The position numbers and the translations under genes are program-made. Shown in pieces: positions 38,606-50,400 of a DNA stretch of 64,000 nt. Numbering within the stretch: position 1 is the first letter of the stretch; each line of letters starts with the position of its first letter. Under the pieces are notes generated by a model. It saw nothing but the letters and a program-made list of their open reading frames with translations. It searched no databases and had not been told where the DNA came from. Source of the DNA: Pythium myriotylum (lineage: Eukaryota > Oomycota > Peronosporomycetes > Pythiales > Pythiaceae); NCBI GenBank assembly GCA_023091665.1, contig JALJCQ010000026.1:1860001-1924000 (forward strand). Direction: 5' to 3'.

Positions 38606-39618
38606 TCATGCGACATAGTGGTCGCGCATGGTCGAGTAGCGCGTGTCGAGCGTCGGCAGCCTCGGCACGAAGGGCACGGCGTGCTCCACGTGCGCACGCA
38701 CGCGCGGCGTCATCTGGTCGACCACCGAGAGCGCACGCAGGTTCTCGTCGAGCTGCGTCACGCTGGACGCGCCCAGGAGCACGCTCGACACGCGCTCGTT
38801 CGCCACGCACCACGCGATCGCCAGCTGCGCCAGCGAGCACCCGAGCTCCTCGGTGAGCGGCCGCAGCGCCTCGGCCTGCTGCACGCGGCGCTCGAACTCG
38901 GGCACGAACGTCGTGTACTTGTCGTCGGCGAGCCGCGAGCCCGAGGGCACGCCGCCGGCGTACTTGCCCGTGAGCACGCTGTACGCGAGCGGCGAAGCCC
39001 CGTGCCCACCTTGCGGAAGAGCACGTCGTAGTCGAAGTCGACGCGCGAGCGTTCAAAGATGTTGTACTGCGGCTGCTCGGCGATCGGACGCACGAGCCCG
39101 AGCCGGTCGGCGATCTCGCAGGCCTGGAGGATGTCGTGCGAGGACCACTCGCTCGTGCCCCAGTAGAAAGCCCAGCCCTTGTCGAGCACGAGGTTCATGG
39201 CGCGCACGGTCTCTTCGATCGGCGTGCGTGGGTCTGGCCGGTGGCAGAAGACCACGTCGACGTACTCGAGCTGCATGCGCTGGAGCGAGTTACGCACGCC
39301 TTCGAGCACGTGCTTGCGGCTGAGCCCGTGGGCGTTCGGGCCCGTGGTCGTGCCCATGAAGATCTTGGTCGAAAGCACAAAGTCTTCTCGCGTCCAGAGA
39401 CCGTCGGCGATGCCACGCCGCACGCACTCGTCCAGGCGACGCTCGCTCGCGCCGTCGCCGTAGCTCTCGGCCTTGTCGACAAAGTTGACGCCGCGCTCGA
39501 ACGCGAGACGCAGCAGCGCGTACGCGTGGTCGGCGTCGTCGCCCTCGAACGAGAGCCACGTGCCGAGCCCGAGCACCGAGACGAGCAGCCCCGAGTCGCC
39601 CAGGAAGCGGTACTTCAT
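38606..39618 (-). pseudogene. Aldo/keto reductase copy 2, frameshifted
   Basis: Starts ATG 39618 (MKYRFLGDSGLLVS) and is collinear with its paralogs, with the catalytic Asp48, Tyr53 and Lys85 and His in FCHRPDP. Near 39000 the frame breaks: the expected threonine/tryptophan-rich strand before SPLAY is shortened by about 10 bases, and the rest (MLTGKYAGGVPSGSRLADD to the stop at 38606) lies in another frame. The remainder is well conserved, so the lesion is recent or an assembly error. This paralog is closest in feel to animal Kv-beta (FVDKAESYG, LGLGTWLSF). It is divergently placed from copy 3. Confidence 0.8.
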
Positions 39619-39643
39619 GGGCGCAGATCGAATGTTCGGCGAG

Positions 39644-40085
39644 GTATACACCGAAGATGATGCACTGGTATACGGGGAATGGCGCTGATGGGGATCCGGT
39701 CGGTTTCATCAACGGCTCTCTGGTGACGTGGCTACGACCACCAAGAAAAGAAGAGAAGGGATGCATCCTGAACTTTCGATCTACAGTACTTGTCGACCAG
39801 CCAGACTCCAAAGAGTCATCAGCGGACCATGGGAGCCACACACATGCACCCAGCTTTCTACATTGGTATACACGTGGATGCAGCTCAATAAATACAGTAT
39901 AACTTGGGGGCTGCCTTTCTGTGAAAATGCAAGATCGAACGTTCTTCTCGTGTTCTAAGGCTCCAAGCACCCTGCATCGAGCTATCATCTGGGCATTCGC
40001 AGCAGAAGAACTCCACAGGGCATGAGCAACAAGATCTCGTGTATACTGACTACTAGTATACACGTTCGGAGGGAAGAGAGTATAC
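39644..40085. promoter_or_regulatory. Six GTATAC palindromes between divergent reductase genes
   Basis: GTATAC occurs at 39644, 39668, 39866, 40041, 40056 and 40080 within the 540-bp region separating the starts of two divergent aldo/keto reductases. Four lie in extended GTATACAC or GTGTATAC contexts. The density suggests a bound factor shared by both genes. The same palindrome clusters upstream of both ankyrin-ROCO copies. Confidence 0.5.
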
Positions 40086-40161
40086 AGCTTCACTGGTGAT
40101 GAATTCTGTTGACAGGCGACCAGCCCAGTCTTCCTCTCGCTGTCCCTCTTGCTTCGTCACG

Positions 40162-41178
40162 ATGAAGTACCGTTTCCTGGGCGACTCGGGGCTCTTGGTC
40201 TCGGCTTTTTCCTTCGGCTGCCTCACCTTCGAAGACGAGAACGACGTTGAGGACGCCTACGCGATCCTCAAGCACGCCTTCGAGCACGGGATCAACTCTT
40301 GGGATACGGCTGAAAGCTACGCAGACGGCACGTCCGAGCGCGTGACGGGGAAGGCACTGCAGCGCGGCATCGACGACGATGTCTGGACGCGCGAGGACAT
40401 TGTCATTTCCACGAAGCTCTTTTTCGGGACGAAAGATGGCCCGAACGCCAAGGGCCTCAGCCGCAAGCACCTCATCGAAGGCGCCAAGGCCTCGCTCAAG
40501 AGACTGGAAGTGGACTACGTCGACGTCTTGTTCTGCCACCGCCTTGAGAAGCACACTCCGATCGAGGAAATTGTTCGGAGTATGAGTTTCATCATCGACC
40601 AGGGCTGGGCCTTCTACTGGGGGACGAGCGAGTGGCAGAAAGAAGACATCCTCACGGCCTGTGAGATCGCCGACCGGCTGGGACTGATCCGTCCGATCGT
40701 CGAGCAGGCGCAGTACAACTTGCTCGTGCGGTCCAAGGTCGAGGTCGATTTCAAGGCTCTTTACGACAAGTACAAGTTGGGTCTGACGACGTGGTCTCCG
40801 CTGGCGTTCGGTATCCTCACCGGCAAGTACGCAAACGGCGTCCCTGCCAACTCTAGACTGTCGGTCGACTGGTGGAAGAACGCAATTGGTGATCAGAGTG
40901 AGCGGGCCGTCCAAGCAGAGAAGCTGAGACCGATCGCCGAGGAGCTTGGCTGCTCGATGGCGCAACTCTCCATTGCGTGGTGTTTGACAAATCAAGATGT
41001 GTCGACTGTCATTCTGGGCGCCAAGACTCTGGCGCAGCTGGACGAGAACCTGAAGGCCTTTGCACTGGCGGAAAAGATCACACCAGAGATAAAGGCCAAG
41101 ATCGAGGCGGTGCTGCCGTTCAAGTATGAGGCGCCAACACGCGACTATCTGTACACGATTCGCCAGCCATTCCTGTAG
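40162..41178 (+). CDS. Aldo/keto reductase, Kv-beta-like, copy 3
   Basis: 338 residues from ATG 40162, chosen because all paralogs begin MKYRFLGDSG; an in-frame ATG at 40099 would add 21 residues. Tetrad: Asp48 and Tyr53 (WDTAESYA), Lys85 (STKLFFG) and His126 (FCHRLEK). Cofactor-site features FYWGTSEW and ILGAKTLAQLDENL are present. Intact single exon, preceded by the GTATAC-rich promoter. Closest in sequence to copies 4 and 5. Confidence 0.9.
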   Translation: MKYRFLGDSGLLVSAFSFGCLTFEDENDVEDAYAILKHAFEHGINSWDTAESYADGTSERVTGKALQRGIDDDVWTREDIVISTKLFFGTKDGPNAKGLSRKHLIEGAKASLKRLEVDYVDVLFCHRLEKHTPIEEIVRSMSFIIDQGWAFYWGTSEWQKEDILTACEIADRLGLIRPIVEQAQYNLLVRSKVEVDFKALYDKYKLGLTTWSPLAFGILTGKYANGVPANSRLSVDWWKNAIGDQSERAVQAEKLRPIAEELGCSMAQLSIAWCLTNQDVSTVILGAKTLAQLDENLKAFALAEKITPEIKAKIEAVLPFKYEAPTRDYLYTIRQPFL

Positions 41179-41512
41179 CCATACGATCCTATTACCGGCT
41201 CACTTCCGCGCTGTGCCATATAGAAGTTTCTTCTTGTGTCTCTCAGCCTTGGAGATAGTAATTAATAGTACTTGCGTCTGCTGTAGATTTGGATTCTTGC
41301 TTCGAGCTCCTGAAGTACTCAACGACAATTTTTTTTGTTGTTTTTTCAGTCCCATATTTCGGCCTTCCGGCCGACGACTGCTTGTTTTCCCAAATACAAA
41401 CTGCTATCGAAAGCAGCTCCTGTCTTGCCCAATTGCGTCCATCGTTCTGTCTACCGCCCCAACGAGCCAAAGCCCGGACTGCCCTACGAGACCCGCCTGC
41501 TTTTCACTAATT
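41179..41512. other. Convergent intergenic region, nothing recognised
   Basis: 334 bp between the stops of a reductase and a putative GPI-anchored protein. T-rich stretch near 41330-41347; no credible gene. Confidence 0.6.
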
Positions 41513-42592
41513 CTAGATTGTGGTGCCTGCAACTGCCAAGAAAGCTACCATCACGACGGCGAGTCCTCTGAAGGAAGGTGCGGACGAGGTTGGCGCCGTG
41601 GTTGCTGGTGGACTCGCTGTGGTCGAGTTGGAGTTGGAGTTCGAACTCGAATTCGTGGCCGAGTTGCCGGCCGCTGAGCCACTGTTGCGCTTACCGAGAA
41701 TCGAAACCGGGACCCGCTTGGGCAGCGGAAGACGCTCACACGCAGCGCCCGCCGGAACCACCTTAGCAGTAGCGCTATCTCCCTCCAGCAGACTCGTGCT
41801 CACACTCACGTCGTTCTTGGCAGCAATGCACAGCGCATTGCCAGCGGCGGTCTTCTCATCTTGGAATTCAGCGTCCACCTCAGGGAGTTTGTCGATGAAA
41901 AGCTTCACCTGGCTGCGCTCTCCGACGAAAACTCCGAGTGGTGAGCTGAGCTTTTTTGCGTTGATGGTCGCGAGCTCGATCTGGACAACGCTCGCGCCCA
42001 TGTTCGTGTCGATATCGAATCCGTCGGTCTTGATCTCACCGGTGGGATCCGACAAGAAAATGTTTCCAGTGCTGTACTCTCGCGTGGCGATATGGCCGAT
42101 GCCGTACAAATTATCGCCAGGGTTCATCAGCACGTCTTTTAGCACCACAACGTCGCTGCTGCCGCGCTGCGTAAGCTCAGTAAGGGTGTTGTTGTAGAAC
42201 AGTTCAATTTCCACCAGCATCGCGTCGTCGCTCGTGGGCGTGTAGTTGCCGGGGAGAGTGGTGAGCGTGAGGGTGTTCGACCTTGGGGACTCCACCGAGA
42301 TGTAGTTGGTCACACCTTCCGAGGTACCAGAGACCTTGACCGTCGCGAGTTTCGCGGACGACTGCTTGGGTTTCTCCGAATAGGAAACGTAGACAAGACC
42401 GGACATATTGAGATCCAAGAAGAGAATCGGTGGGATTATCTTGGTGGAAACGTTGATGTCACGTGCGTAGAGCTGCTTGTCGCTGAGGCGCTCGTTCGCC
42501 GGGACCGAGTAGACGTTTCCGTACTGGCTGTCGAAACCATGGACGCCGTGGGCGAGAAGGAATATCGCCGCGGTGATGCGAGAGCCGATCAT
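41513..42592 (-). CDS. Putative GPI-anchored secreted protein
   Basis: 359 residues from ATG 42592. MIGSRITAAIFLLAHGVHG is a signal peptide. The body is beta-rich with several N-glycosylation sites (NVS, NMS, NYT, NNT) and an ATVKVSGTSEGVTNYISVESPRS region. It has two Cys (ALCIAAK, AACERL). The tail is a Ser/Asn/Thr/Pro-rich stalk (SNSNSNSTTASPPATT) followed by a hydrophobic end (GLAVVMVAFLAVAGTTI), the layout of a GPI-anchored cell-surface protein. No named family recognised. Intact. Confidence 0.7.
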   Translation of the reverse strand: MIGSRITAAIFLLAHGVHGFDSQYGNVYSVPANERLSDKQLYARDINVSTKIIPPILFLDLNMSGLVYVSYSEKPKQSSAKLATVKVSGTSEGVTNYISVESPRSNTLTLTTLPGNYTPTSDDAMLVEIELFYNNTLTELTQRGSSDVVVLKDVLMNPGDNLYGIGHIATREYSTGNIFLSDPTGEIKTDGFDIDTNMGASVVQIELATINAKKLSSPLGVFVGERSQVKLFIDKLPEVDAEFQDEKTAAGNALCIAAKNDVSVSTSLLEGDSATAKVVPAGAACERLPLPKRVPVSILGKRNSGSAAGNSATNSSSNSNSNSTTASPPATTAPTSSAPSFRGLAVVMVAFLAVAGTTI

Positions 42593-44389
42593 TGCGCTTG
42601 GAAGCTGTTGTGAGCAAGTCTTAGAATGACGAAAACGTGAGTCCGCCTTCGGCAGAGGAAGGCAGACGGAGATTCAAAGCATTCATCATTCAACAGCTGC
42701 AGAGGATAGTGCACTTGTATACTAAGAATTGTGGAACATTGGCCATGTCTAATGCCAAGTGAAACCACGAATCCCCCACCCTGATTAGCACACGTTGAAT
42801 TAGAGTGGCTCTCAGCACTATAATACTGTAGTCGGTAATGAGTCATTTCACTGACCACTGCAGCGACATCTGTTGTTAGTCGAGTTCAAAGCAAACCACT
42901 CCGCCTCCTACTTTAACAAGCTCCCGTCCGTCCACCAGTTTCACCGAAGAAACCACGTCGATTCTGATTCTGTGGATGCAGTCGGCGACACCGTTCCCTC
43001 CAGCTCACACTACTGTATCATCCACCAATTTACCCATCTTTCCGAACTTCGCAATGTCAGAAGCTTCGTTGACGTTTGGGATGCAACGATTCGAATGGTG
43101 GTCATGACGGGAATTGATATGCTAATTTTGGGTCGTGTGGGGGATTTAGGGTATTCTCGCTGACCAGTTTTGCCATACGATGCATGTTGGGGATTCACCA
43201 TGGACCAGAATCTTCCGCAGCTCTGTGCCAATTCGTTCCCCCCAATGTTAGGCTGAGTTTGGGCCGACCTGCTGCGGAAAATTTCACCCAGCTCTCAAGA
43301 ACGTTATTAAAGTCGCAGGGATCGCGAATTATAATCGGACAAAATGTTGGCGAAAAAAAATCGCTGGTATGATTAACGCACTGCCCGTGGCAGATGCATG
43401 TATGTAATCACCAATCGAGAGTACTACACGCATCTACCAACAAACGATCGGCGGGAGCGCGATTGCCAGGTTTGTTTGGAGGAATTATCAAGAGAAGCAC
43501 TTCCTCGTGCTGGATGTACTCTCTAATCGACAGTGCATGCATTTACCAACACGATTCTGGGGAAATCTGTGCCCTATGTTGCAGAATACCTAAGATTCGA
43601 CACCCTTCCAAGTGGATCTCGGTCCTTGCAGCGACAATCGGAAGTGGAGCCTGTTGTACACGAGTATTCAGTCAAGCATTTTCCAGCTTGTATTCGGCAT
43701 TCTCGAAGTCGGGATCGAACTTCACACACAGCACTTACGCACTATACTTCTGGCATCACAACTTAAAGTGATAACTCCTTGTGCTCGAGCTGCCCTTGAG
43801 CCATGCCACACGGGTGAAAGACTCCAAGTTCCAATTTTATTGTCCGAAAGCTATGAAAAAAAACGGAACACCTGGCTGTGCCTCTCAAACTTCCAATAGC
43901 ATTGATGCGATCGATGCTGGCGAGGAGATGAGGAGGAAGAGAACCCACAGTCGCTGGGCCCTGCTACGGACATTGTAACTTCAGATCGAGGCCCAGCAAT
44001 CGCTGTCGCGGTCGCCTACGTGACCGCTATGATGACTTTGGGCGGAGCCTAGGGACGAGGTTGTTGAGAAATAACTTGGAGAAAAAGACTGGTGTGATTC
44101 GCCTGTCCGTATGGATAGAATGATGACGGCGTGACTTGTTTGATGATGGCATTGCTGCACTTGAGCAGACCCTCAAACACCAGATCGATGTATCTGGGCC
44201 CAGACGAGACGCAAACACGCAGTAGCTTGCTGATGACCGCGTGTTGTCGCAGATTCACTCGTCGACTGATTAGCAGATCGTTGCACCAGGTTGATTGATC
44301 CCGCATGATCACGAAAGGCATTCGTTCGCAGCCTGAAGATCCCCATTCCACAAAATCCCAGTATTGGAGCACGTCAGAGAACGTCAGCA
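42593..44389. other. 1.8-kb region without a convincing gene
   Basis: AT-richer than its surroundings. A minus-strand frame over 44049-44330 (MPFVIMRDQSTWCNDLLISRR and on to the end) reads like protein but has no start context or family, and may be a relic. Two short stretches near 43400-43440 and 43510-43550 are imperfect repeats (gagtactacacgcatctacc against gtactctctaatcgacagtg). Nothing else supported. Confidence 0.4.
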
Positions 44390-45442
44390 ATGACAGAACC
44401 AGATATTGGCATGAAGTACCGCTTCCTGGGCGACTCCGGTCTGCTCGTCTCGGCATTTGGCTTTGGCTGCATGACCTTCGTGAATGACGATCAACTGGTT
44501 CAGGCGTACGAAATCCTTAAGCACGCGTACAAGCACGGCGTCAACTTCTGGGACACGGCCGAGGGCTACACAGGCGGCATGTCGGAGATCATTACGGGCA
44601 GAGCGCTGCAGCACGGCATCGATGAGGGGGTCTGGACGCGCGAGGACATAGTTATCGCCACCAAGATCTTCATGGGGACGAAGGAAGGTCCAAACGCCAA
44701 GGGCCTTAGCCGTAAACACCTGATTGAAGGCACCAAGGCCTCGCTCAAGCGCCTCGCTGTCGAATACGTCGATGTGATCTTCTGCCACCGCATCGAGCCA
44801 TACACACCCATCGAAGAGGTTGTTCGCTCGATGAACTTCATTATCGACCAGGGCTGGGCCTTCTACTGGGGAACTAGTGAGTGGTCGGAGAATGATATCT
44901 TGGAAGCTTGTGAGATTGCGGATCGCATGGGACTGGTTCGTCCGATCGTGGAACAGCCACAGTACAATTTATTCGCTCGTTCCAAGGTCGAGGTCGAGTT
45001 CAAGGCGCTGTACGAAAAGCACAAGCTCGGTTTGACGGTGTGGTCTCCCCTAGCGTACGGTACGCTGACAGGCAAGTACGCCAACGGAATCCCAGAGAAC
45101 ACTCGCCTCGCACCGACGGATCCTGCAGTTGCGTTTTGGCTCGCACTTGTTGGGGACGTGGCGGAAGCTGCAGCGAGAGTGGAGAAATTGCGTCCGATCG
45201 CAGCCGAGCTCGGCTGTTCGCTGGCACAACTGGCAATCGCTTGGTGTTTGTGCAATGAAAACGTCTCCTCCGTGATTCTTGGCGCGAAGACTATCACCCA
45301 GCTCGAGGAGAATCTCCAGGCCTTCCCAGTGGTGGCCAAGATCACACCTGAAGTAAAGAAAAAGATCGAAGAGATCATCCCGTTCAAGTACAAGGCTCCA
45401 GAGCGAGACATGTTCTACAACATTCGTGGTTCCTACTTGTAA
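44390..45442 (+). CDS. Aldo/keto reductase, Kv-beta-like, copy 4
   Basis: 350 residues from ATG 44390 (an internal ATG at 44411 gives the family MKYRFLGD start). Tetrad: Asp55 and Tyr60 (WDTAEGYT), Lys92 (ATKIFMG) and His133 (FCHRIEP). FYWGTSEWSENDI and ILGAKTITQLEENL complete the family pattern. Intact single exon, convergent with copy 5 (69 bp between stops). The pairwise head-to-tail and divergent placement of the five copies suggests local duplication with inversion. Confidence 0.9.
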   Translation: MTEPDIGMKYRFLGDSGLLVSAFGFGCMTFVNDDQLVQAYEILKHAYKHGVNFWDTAEGYTGGMSEIITGRALQHGIDEGVWTREDIVIATKIFMGTKEGPNAKGLSRKHLIEGTKASLKRLAVEYVDVIFCHRIEPYTPIEEVVRSMNFIIDQGWAFYWGTSEWSENDILEACEIADRMGLVRPIVEQPQYNLFARSKVEVEFKALYEKHKLGLTVWSPLAYGTLTGKYANGIPENTRLAPTDPAVAFWLALVGDVAEAAARVEKLRPIAAELGCSLAQLAIAWCLCNENVSSVILGAKTITQLEENLQAFPVVAKITPEVKKKIEEIIPFKYKAPERDMFYNIRGSYL

Positions 45443-45511
45443 TTCGAGGAAGTCAGCTCCCTCACCTCACCGTCACTGAACGGATCTTTATCAGCATCGC
45501 CCGAGATCTTC

Positions 45512-46519
45512 TCATTTGAAGTACTTGTAGCGAACTTCACAGAACTGGTCATGCTCTGGCACCGTGTACTTGAATGTAAGTACTTTTTCGATCTTCTCTT
45601 TAATCTCCGGTGTGATCTTGGCTGCGATAGGGAAGGCCTGGAGGTTCTCGTCGAGCTGCGAAATGTTCTTGGCGCCAAGAATCACCGACGAAACATTTTC
45701 GTTACTGACGCACCACGCGAGTGCGAGCTGCGCGAGCGAGCATCCAAGCTCCTCGGCGATCGGACGCAGTTTCTCGACTTGCGCAGCACGCGCCGTCGTC
45801 GCGTCCGCAGGGCGTCCCGCGAGGCGCGAGTCTTCCGGGATTCCGCTCGCGTACTTGCCGGTGATCACTCCGAACGCCAGCGGTGACCACGTCCTGAGCC
45901 CGTATTTGTATCTCTTGTACAGCGACGCGTACTCGACCTCAACCGCCGAGCGCGCAAACAGGTTGTACTGCGGCTGCTCGACAATGGGGCGGATGAGGCC
46001 GAGGCGGTCGGCGGTCTCACAGGCTTCGAGGATCTCGTGCTCGAGCCAGTTGCTAGTGCCCCAGTAGAAGGCCCAGCCCTGGTCGATGATGAAATTCATC
46101 GCGCGCACCGTCTCCTCCATGGGCGTCTCGGTCTCGGGGCGGTGCGCAAAGACCACATCGAGATAGTCGGTCCCGAGTCTCGTGAGCGAGGCCTTAACGC
46201 CTTCGATGAGATGCTTGCGACTGATGCCCTTGGCGTTCGGCCCATCGGTCGTGCCGAAGAAGATCTTGGTCGAGATCACAATGTCCTCGCGCGTCCAGAC
46301 GCCCTCGTCGATCCCTCGCTGCAACGCTCTGCCCACGACGGTCTCCGATACGCCCTTACTGTAGGCCTCGGCCGTGTCCCAGAAGTTGATCCCGTGCTTG
46401 TAGGCGTGCGAGAGGATGGCCAAGGCCTCGTCCGCCTGGCTCTCGTCCTTGAACGTGAGGCAACCGTACGAAAACGCCGACACGAGCAGTCCGGAGTCGC
46501 CCAGGAAACGGTACTTCAT
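45512..46519 (-). CDS. Aldo/keto reductase, Kv-beta-like, copy 5
   Basis: 335 residues from ATG 46519 (MKYRFLGDSGLLVSAFSYG). Tetrad: Asp48 and Tyr53 (WDTAEAYS), Lys85 (STKIFFG) and His126 in VVFAHRPE, where Ala precedes His as in animal Kv-beta FANR, unlike the FCHR of the other copies. Slightly shortened in the variable loop before the last helices. Intact single exon. It is the last gene before the right repeat arm. Confidence 0.9.
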   Translation of the reverse strand: MKYRFLGDSGLLVSAFSYGCLTFKDESQADEALAILSHAYKHGINFWDTAEAYSKGVSETVVGRALQRGIDEGVWTREDIVISTKIFFGTTDGPNAKGISRKHLIEGVKASLTRLGTDYLDVVFAHRPETETPMEETVRAMNFIIDQGWAFYWGTSNWLEHEILEACETADRLGLIRPIVEQPQYNLFARSAVEVEYASLYKRYKYGLRTWSPLAFGVITGKYASGIPEDSRLAGRPADATTARAAQVEKLRPIAEELGCSLAQLALAWCVSNENVSSVILGAKNISQLDENLQAFPIAAKITPEIKEKIEKVLTFKYTVPEHDQFCEVRYKYFK

Positions 46520-46834
46520 CCTCACGTTCGACGCCACGCGAGAAATGGCGACTGGAGCAATGGAGGAGACCCCGAGCTCATCAACGGTGTGGTGAGTGGC
46601 TAATCAAGGAATCTGATTTTGCGAGCTAGGTTAGCTCTTTTAATTAGTCTCAAGAACTAATCAAGTTGAAGTCTGACTGATGGATCTCTTCAACGGGTGC
46701 GTGCCGAGTTACCGCAGCTCTGTACGGTGCGTGCCAATTCGTGTATCGAGATCGAGATGCCTTGAAGCATTTCATGGCTGATGCACCCTCAAATACTCGA
46801 AGCTCTTCTTTGGTTTACGAAGATCTGGCGTTGT
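46520..46834. other. Intergenic region before right repeat arm
   Basis: About 315 bp with no gene; it contains the reductase copy 5 promoter. It shares a short phrase (CCGCAGCTCTGT, GTGCCAATTCGT) with the 43.2-kb region. Homology to the left arm starts just to the right. Confidence 0.4.
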
Positions 46835-47425
46835 GTTCGTTTGCCGACTTTTGGGGAAAACAAAGATGACAGAGAGTGCTGCATCCAATCTAGGGACGGA
46901 TTACTCGTTCACGTTCGCGTGGCTGAGTTATTCCTAGTAGAAATGACCCTCATCTCTCCACAGGGAAGTCGAGCTCTCGCAGTGTGTGTGTAGGCACTGG
47001 GTGAGTCTCCCTTTGGTCAAGCGAGATAGCAGAGCGTCGCGGATGTTCTAGTCACGCTACCGCGAAAGGGGATGATAGCTCTGAATAGTGGTAGCCGTGT
47101 TCAGAGTCATGGCTAATCATATCGGGGAGAAACTGAGCTGTGCCTTGAATGTAGCAGGAGGGAACCACTTTGCATGCAGCGAATTCATTCCTTTCCTATG
47201 AATGCCCTAGTGACGAACACTCTCCCGAATGCCAAGTACACTGCGTTAGCTTGCTCATACGCTGTCGGCGTTTTTAGTGATGGAATACGCTACACGAAAG
47301 ACACTGCGTCAGCTTTGCAAGTGGTAGGAAGGCTATGAAGCAAGCCTTTGAGTTCCCGAGAATTTGGTACAACCGGATACTCACCATTCCAGACAATGTG
47401 TTCACGACCTATACAAACGCATCTT

Positions 47426-50400
47426 TCACCTCGCTTCCTCAGACTGTGAGCTGCACGATGACTCGGCGCGACGCCGACGACGATGCCGACGACGAAAACG
47501 ATGACGTGAGAGCGATCTCGACTGGATCGCAGTGCCAGTTCTGGGCCGCGTCTTCGTCCACGACGTCGCCCAGAAACACCTCGCCTGCACCCAATTGCCT
47601 ACAGCACAACCAGCCAAAACACACCTCGTTAGCAGCGACGCAATCTCGATCGTCATGCAGCCACAAGAGCCCACGCACTTGGTGCCGAACATACGACTGC
47701 GACGCTTCACCTGCACCGACAGCCAACACAAACGTAGCATCTCCACCGACGTCACTGACTCCACCGCCGTCGACACCGACCGCCACGACGGGGGAGACCC
47801 CCTATCCGGGTTTGACGGCGTCGCCCCGCTAGTCAGCGGCTTCCCGTTCGGCCCGGACGGCCCACCATAGTACAGCTGCCACGTGCAGTAGGTCTTGCGC
47901 CAGTCCCAGTCGCTCAAACCCTGCACCGAGTCCACCACCAAAAGCACGCGAAACGAACTTTTTCTCGCCTTCGGTGATGTCGATGTTGGTGAAGACGACG
48001 AGCCAGAAGCCGGTGGGGAGGTTGCCGATGGTGTAGACGTGGGTGAACCAGACGCCGACTGAGGCGAAGAAGATTGAGTCAACACATCCAGTGACTCCCA
48101 CATCGACGGAGGTGACATGCACTCAGTCAGCTCGCCCGCCAGAGTCTTGATCTCGTGCGCGTGGGCCCACACGTACTCGCCTCCTTTCGTTACGGCACAC
48201 CGGAGGTTCGCCACGTCCGAGATCTCCAACTCGTCCAGGCTATCGTTGTATGCCTTCAGGAGATCGCGCAACACAACCATCGAGGTTCCGGGCGATAGAC
48301 GAGTGGCGTGAGTGTGGAATCGCTGCGACGACGGCAGATCGAGTTTCTCGATGAGGTTGTGGACGCGTTCTGTGCGGTCGATCTTGTTGTTGAGACCTAC
48401 AGACACAAGTCCACCTATCAATATGACGATTGCGATGCCGATCCAAAAGGACACTCACCGGATTTGACCGCGTCGAGCGCCGTCTGGACAATCGGAAAAG
48501 AAAGCGCACTCCCGACTACTGTCGAACACAGGGATAGACCCTCCTAAACAACAGCACATGACAACCTCAGTACTCTGGGATCGCCATATCAAATAACAAC
48601 ATACCGCACCTTGAACACGCCCGCGTGACGAGCCACCAGTGGCGACCCCGTGTCAATCTCCAACGGTTCATGGAAGCACTGACCCGACACATCGCTCATC
48701 ATGCGGACGAACACTTTATTGTTCGACGAGTCGTACTCCAGCGACCACAGCGCAGGGAACTGGCGCCGCGTATCGCCTGCAATCATCAGTTGCTTCAGCA
48801 TTTCCATGCTCTTGCGGATATACGTGTTCATCTGCATAAGCTGGAACTCGGAGATGTCCTTGTTCCACGCCTTGCTCAAGAACCAATCCAGGTCTGGAGG
48901 CATCCACGGCATCTCCTCGCGAATGACCGTCATGCCACGGTTCAGTGCGTTCGCATCTTCAACTGCGCGTGCCAACGTCGCGACACTGTGACGAGTCTCC
49001 ATCACTGCACCTTGTGTCTTCGGGTCACGTGAGCGATACACGATCGACCGCCACACCGTGTCCCCCACGTACGACTCCAACACCTTCTCCAGCTTCATCA
49101 AGTAGAACCGCATCATGTGCCAGCTCGGATTCGCCAACGTGCCGCTCACTTCCACGCGGATTACGTCGCGCGCAGACTCACTACCGACCAACGAGATGGT
49201 CGTCGCGAACTCCGTATCCAACGTCTCCAAGCGGAACCCTCGAATCTTTCGCTTGACCAGCGAAGAGTGACTCGTCACAGCAAACTTCTCGAAGATCGTC
49301 TCCGACAACTCGCTCGGCACCTCGTACTCCCAACACCACCAGTGCTGTGTGAACCTGTCACACACAGACTTCTGTGCAATCAACACTCGTGAGCTAGCCG
49401 GACGATCCGCTGCTTTCCAATACGATGGCACGATGAGATCCGAAGCAAGTTGCATCGTATCAGCATCCGCAGGGTACGCGAGCTGGAAGTGCTGCAGCAG
49501 CGTCTTGAATGCATGCACCAGACTCTTGTCCATTTCCTTCCATAATGCGAACGTCAAAAGCAGATCGTGTGCGATGCGGCCGTCCACAGGCCAATCCCCG
49601 TCTGTCCGATTCGAGAAATCGTGACGAATCACCTCGCGAACGAGATCAATCACCAACTTCGGGTCCAAGATGATGTAGTGCTTCAACTCGCCCGCGTCTT
49701 CGTGTTCGTACCACAAAATCTCACCGAGATCGTGGAGAGTACGGAGGATCTCCTTGCAATCTTGCATCTCCAGCCCTTCAATCTCTTCCACCAACTCGCG
49801 CTGCAAGCGGTTGGATACCACGATCGATAGCTCGACACGATCGTGGTCACTCGCTGCAAATCTTGCTCTATCGCGACGCTCCGTTACTGCACTCAGCACG
49901 TTGCCGTACATTCGCCGCATCGTAAAACCGACCTCATGTGAGATTACCGTGTCTTGAAGTGCCTTACGGAACTCAACAATCGACTCGATCCTTGTCACAT
50001 CAGCCAAAATCAAGTCTTTGGCACTGATTTGTGACAGCTTCTCCTTCAGTTCGTCAACAGCACTAGCTTCTCGAGTATGGAGACGAGGTTGCTGCTCCAA
50101 CTCCTTCACGTAGTCCGACTTCCACTCATCCAGACGACTCTCAAAGTCGTTCAACACTGCCCGCACCTGTTTCACGTCCTCCACAAGGTTCGCCTTCGTC
50201 CCAACCACTAGCAGTTGTGCATCGGGGTGGTGTGCGAGAACAGAGCGCAGCCAACGAAAGATATTGGCGCGCACAAACTGCTTCATCAACGACTCGGCCT
50301 TGTTCGGAGACTTTGTTTTGGCTTCTTGCAACTTCTTCCAGTACGCTTCCAAGTCCACGACGAAAACGAACAGTGTTCGTTTCGAGTAGAACAGCGTGTG

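Noticed and set aside
44049..44330. Minus-strand frame as a real gene
   Set aside because: No family, no start context and not extended by splicing; left as possible relic.
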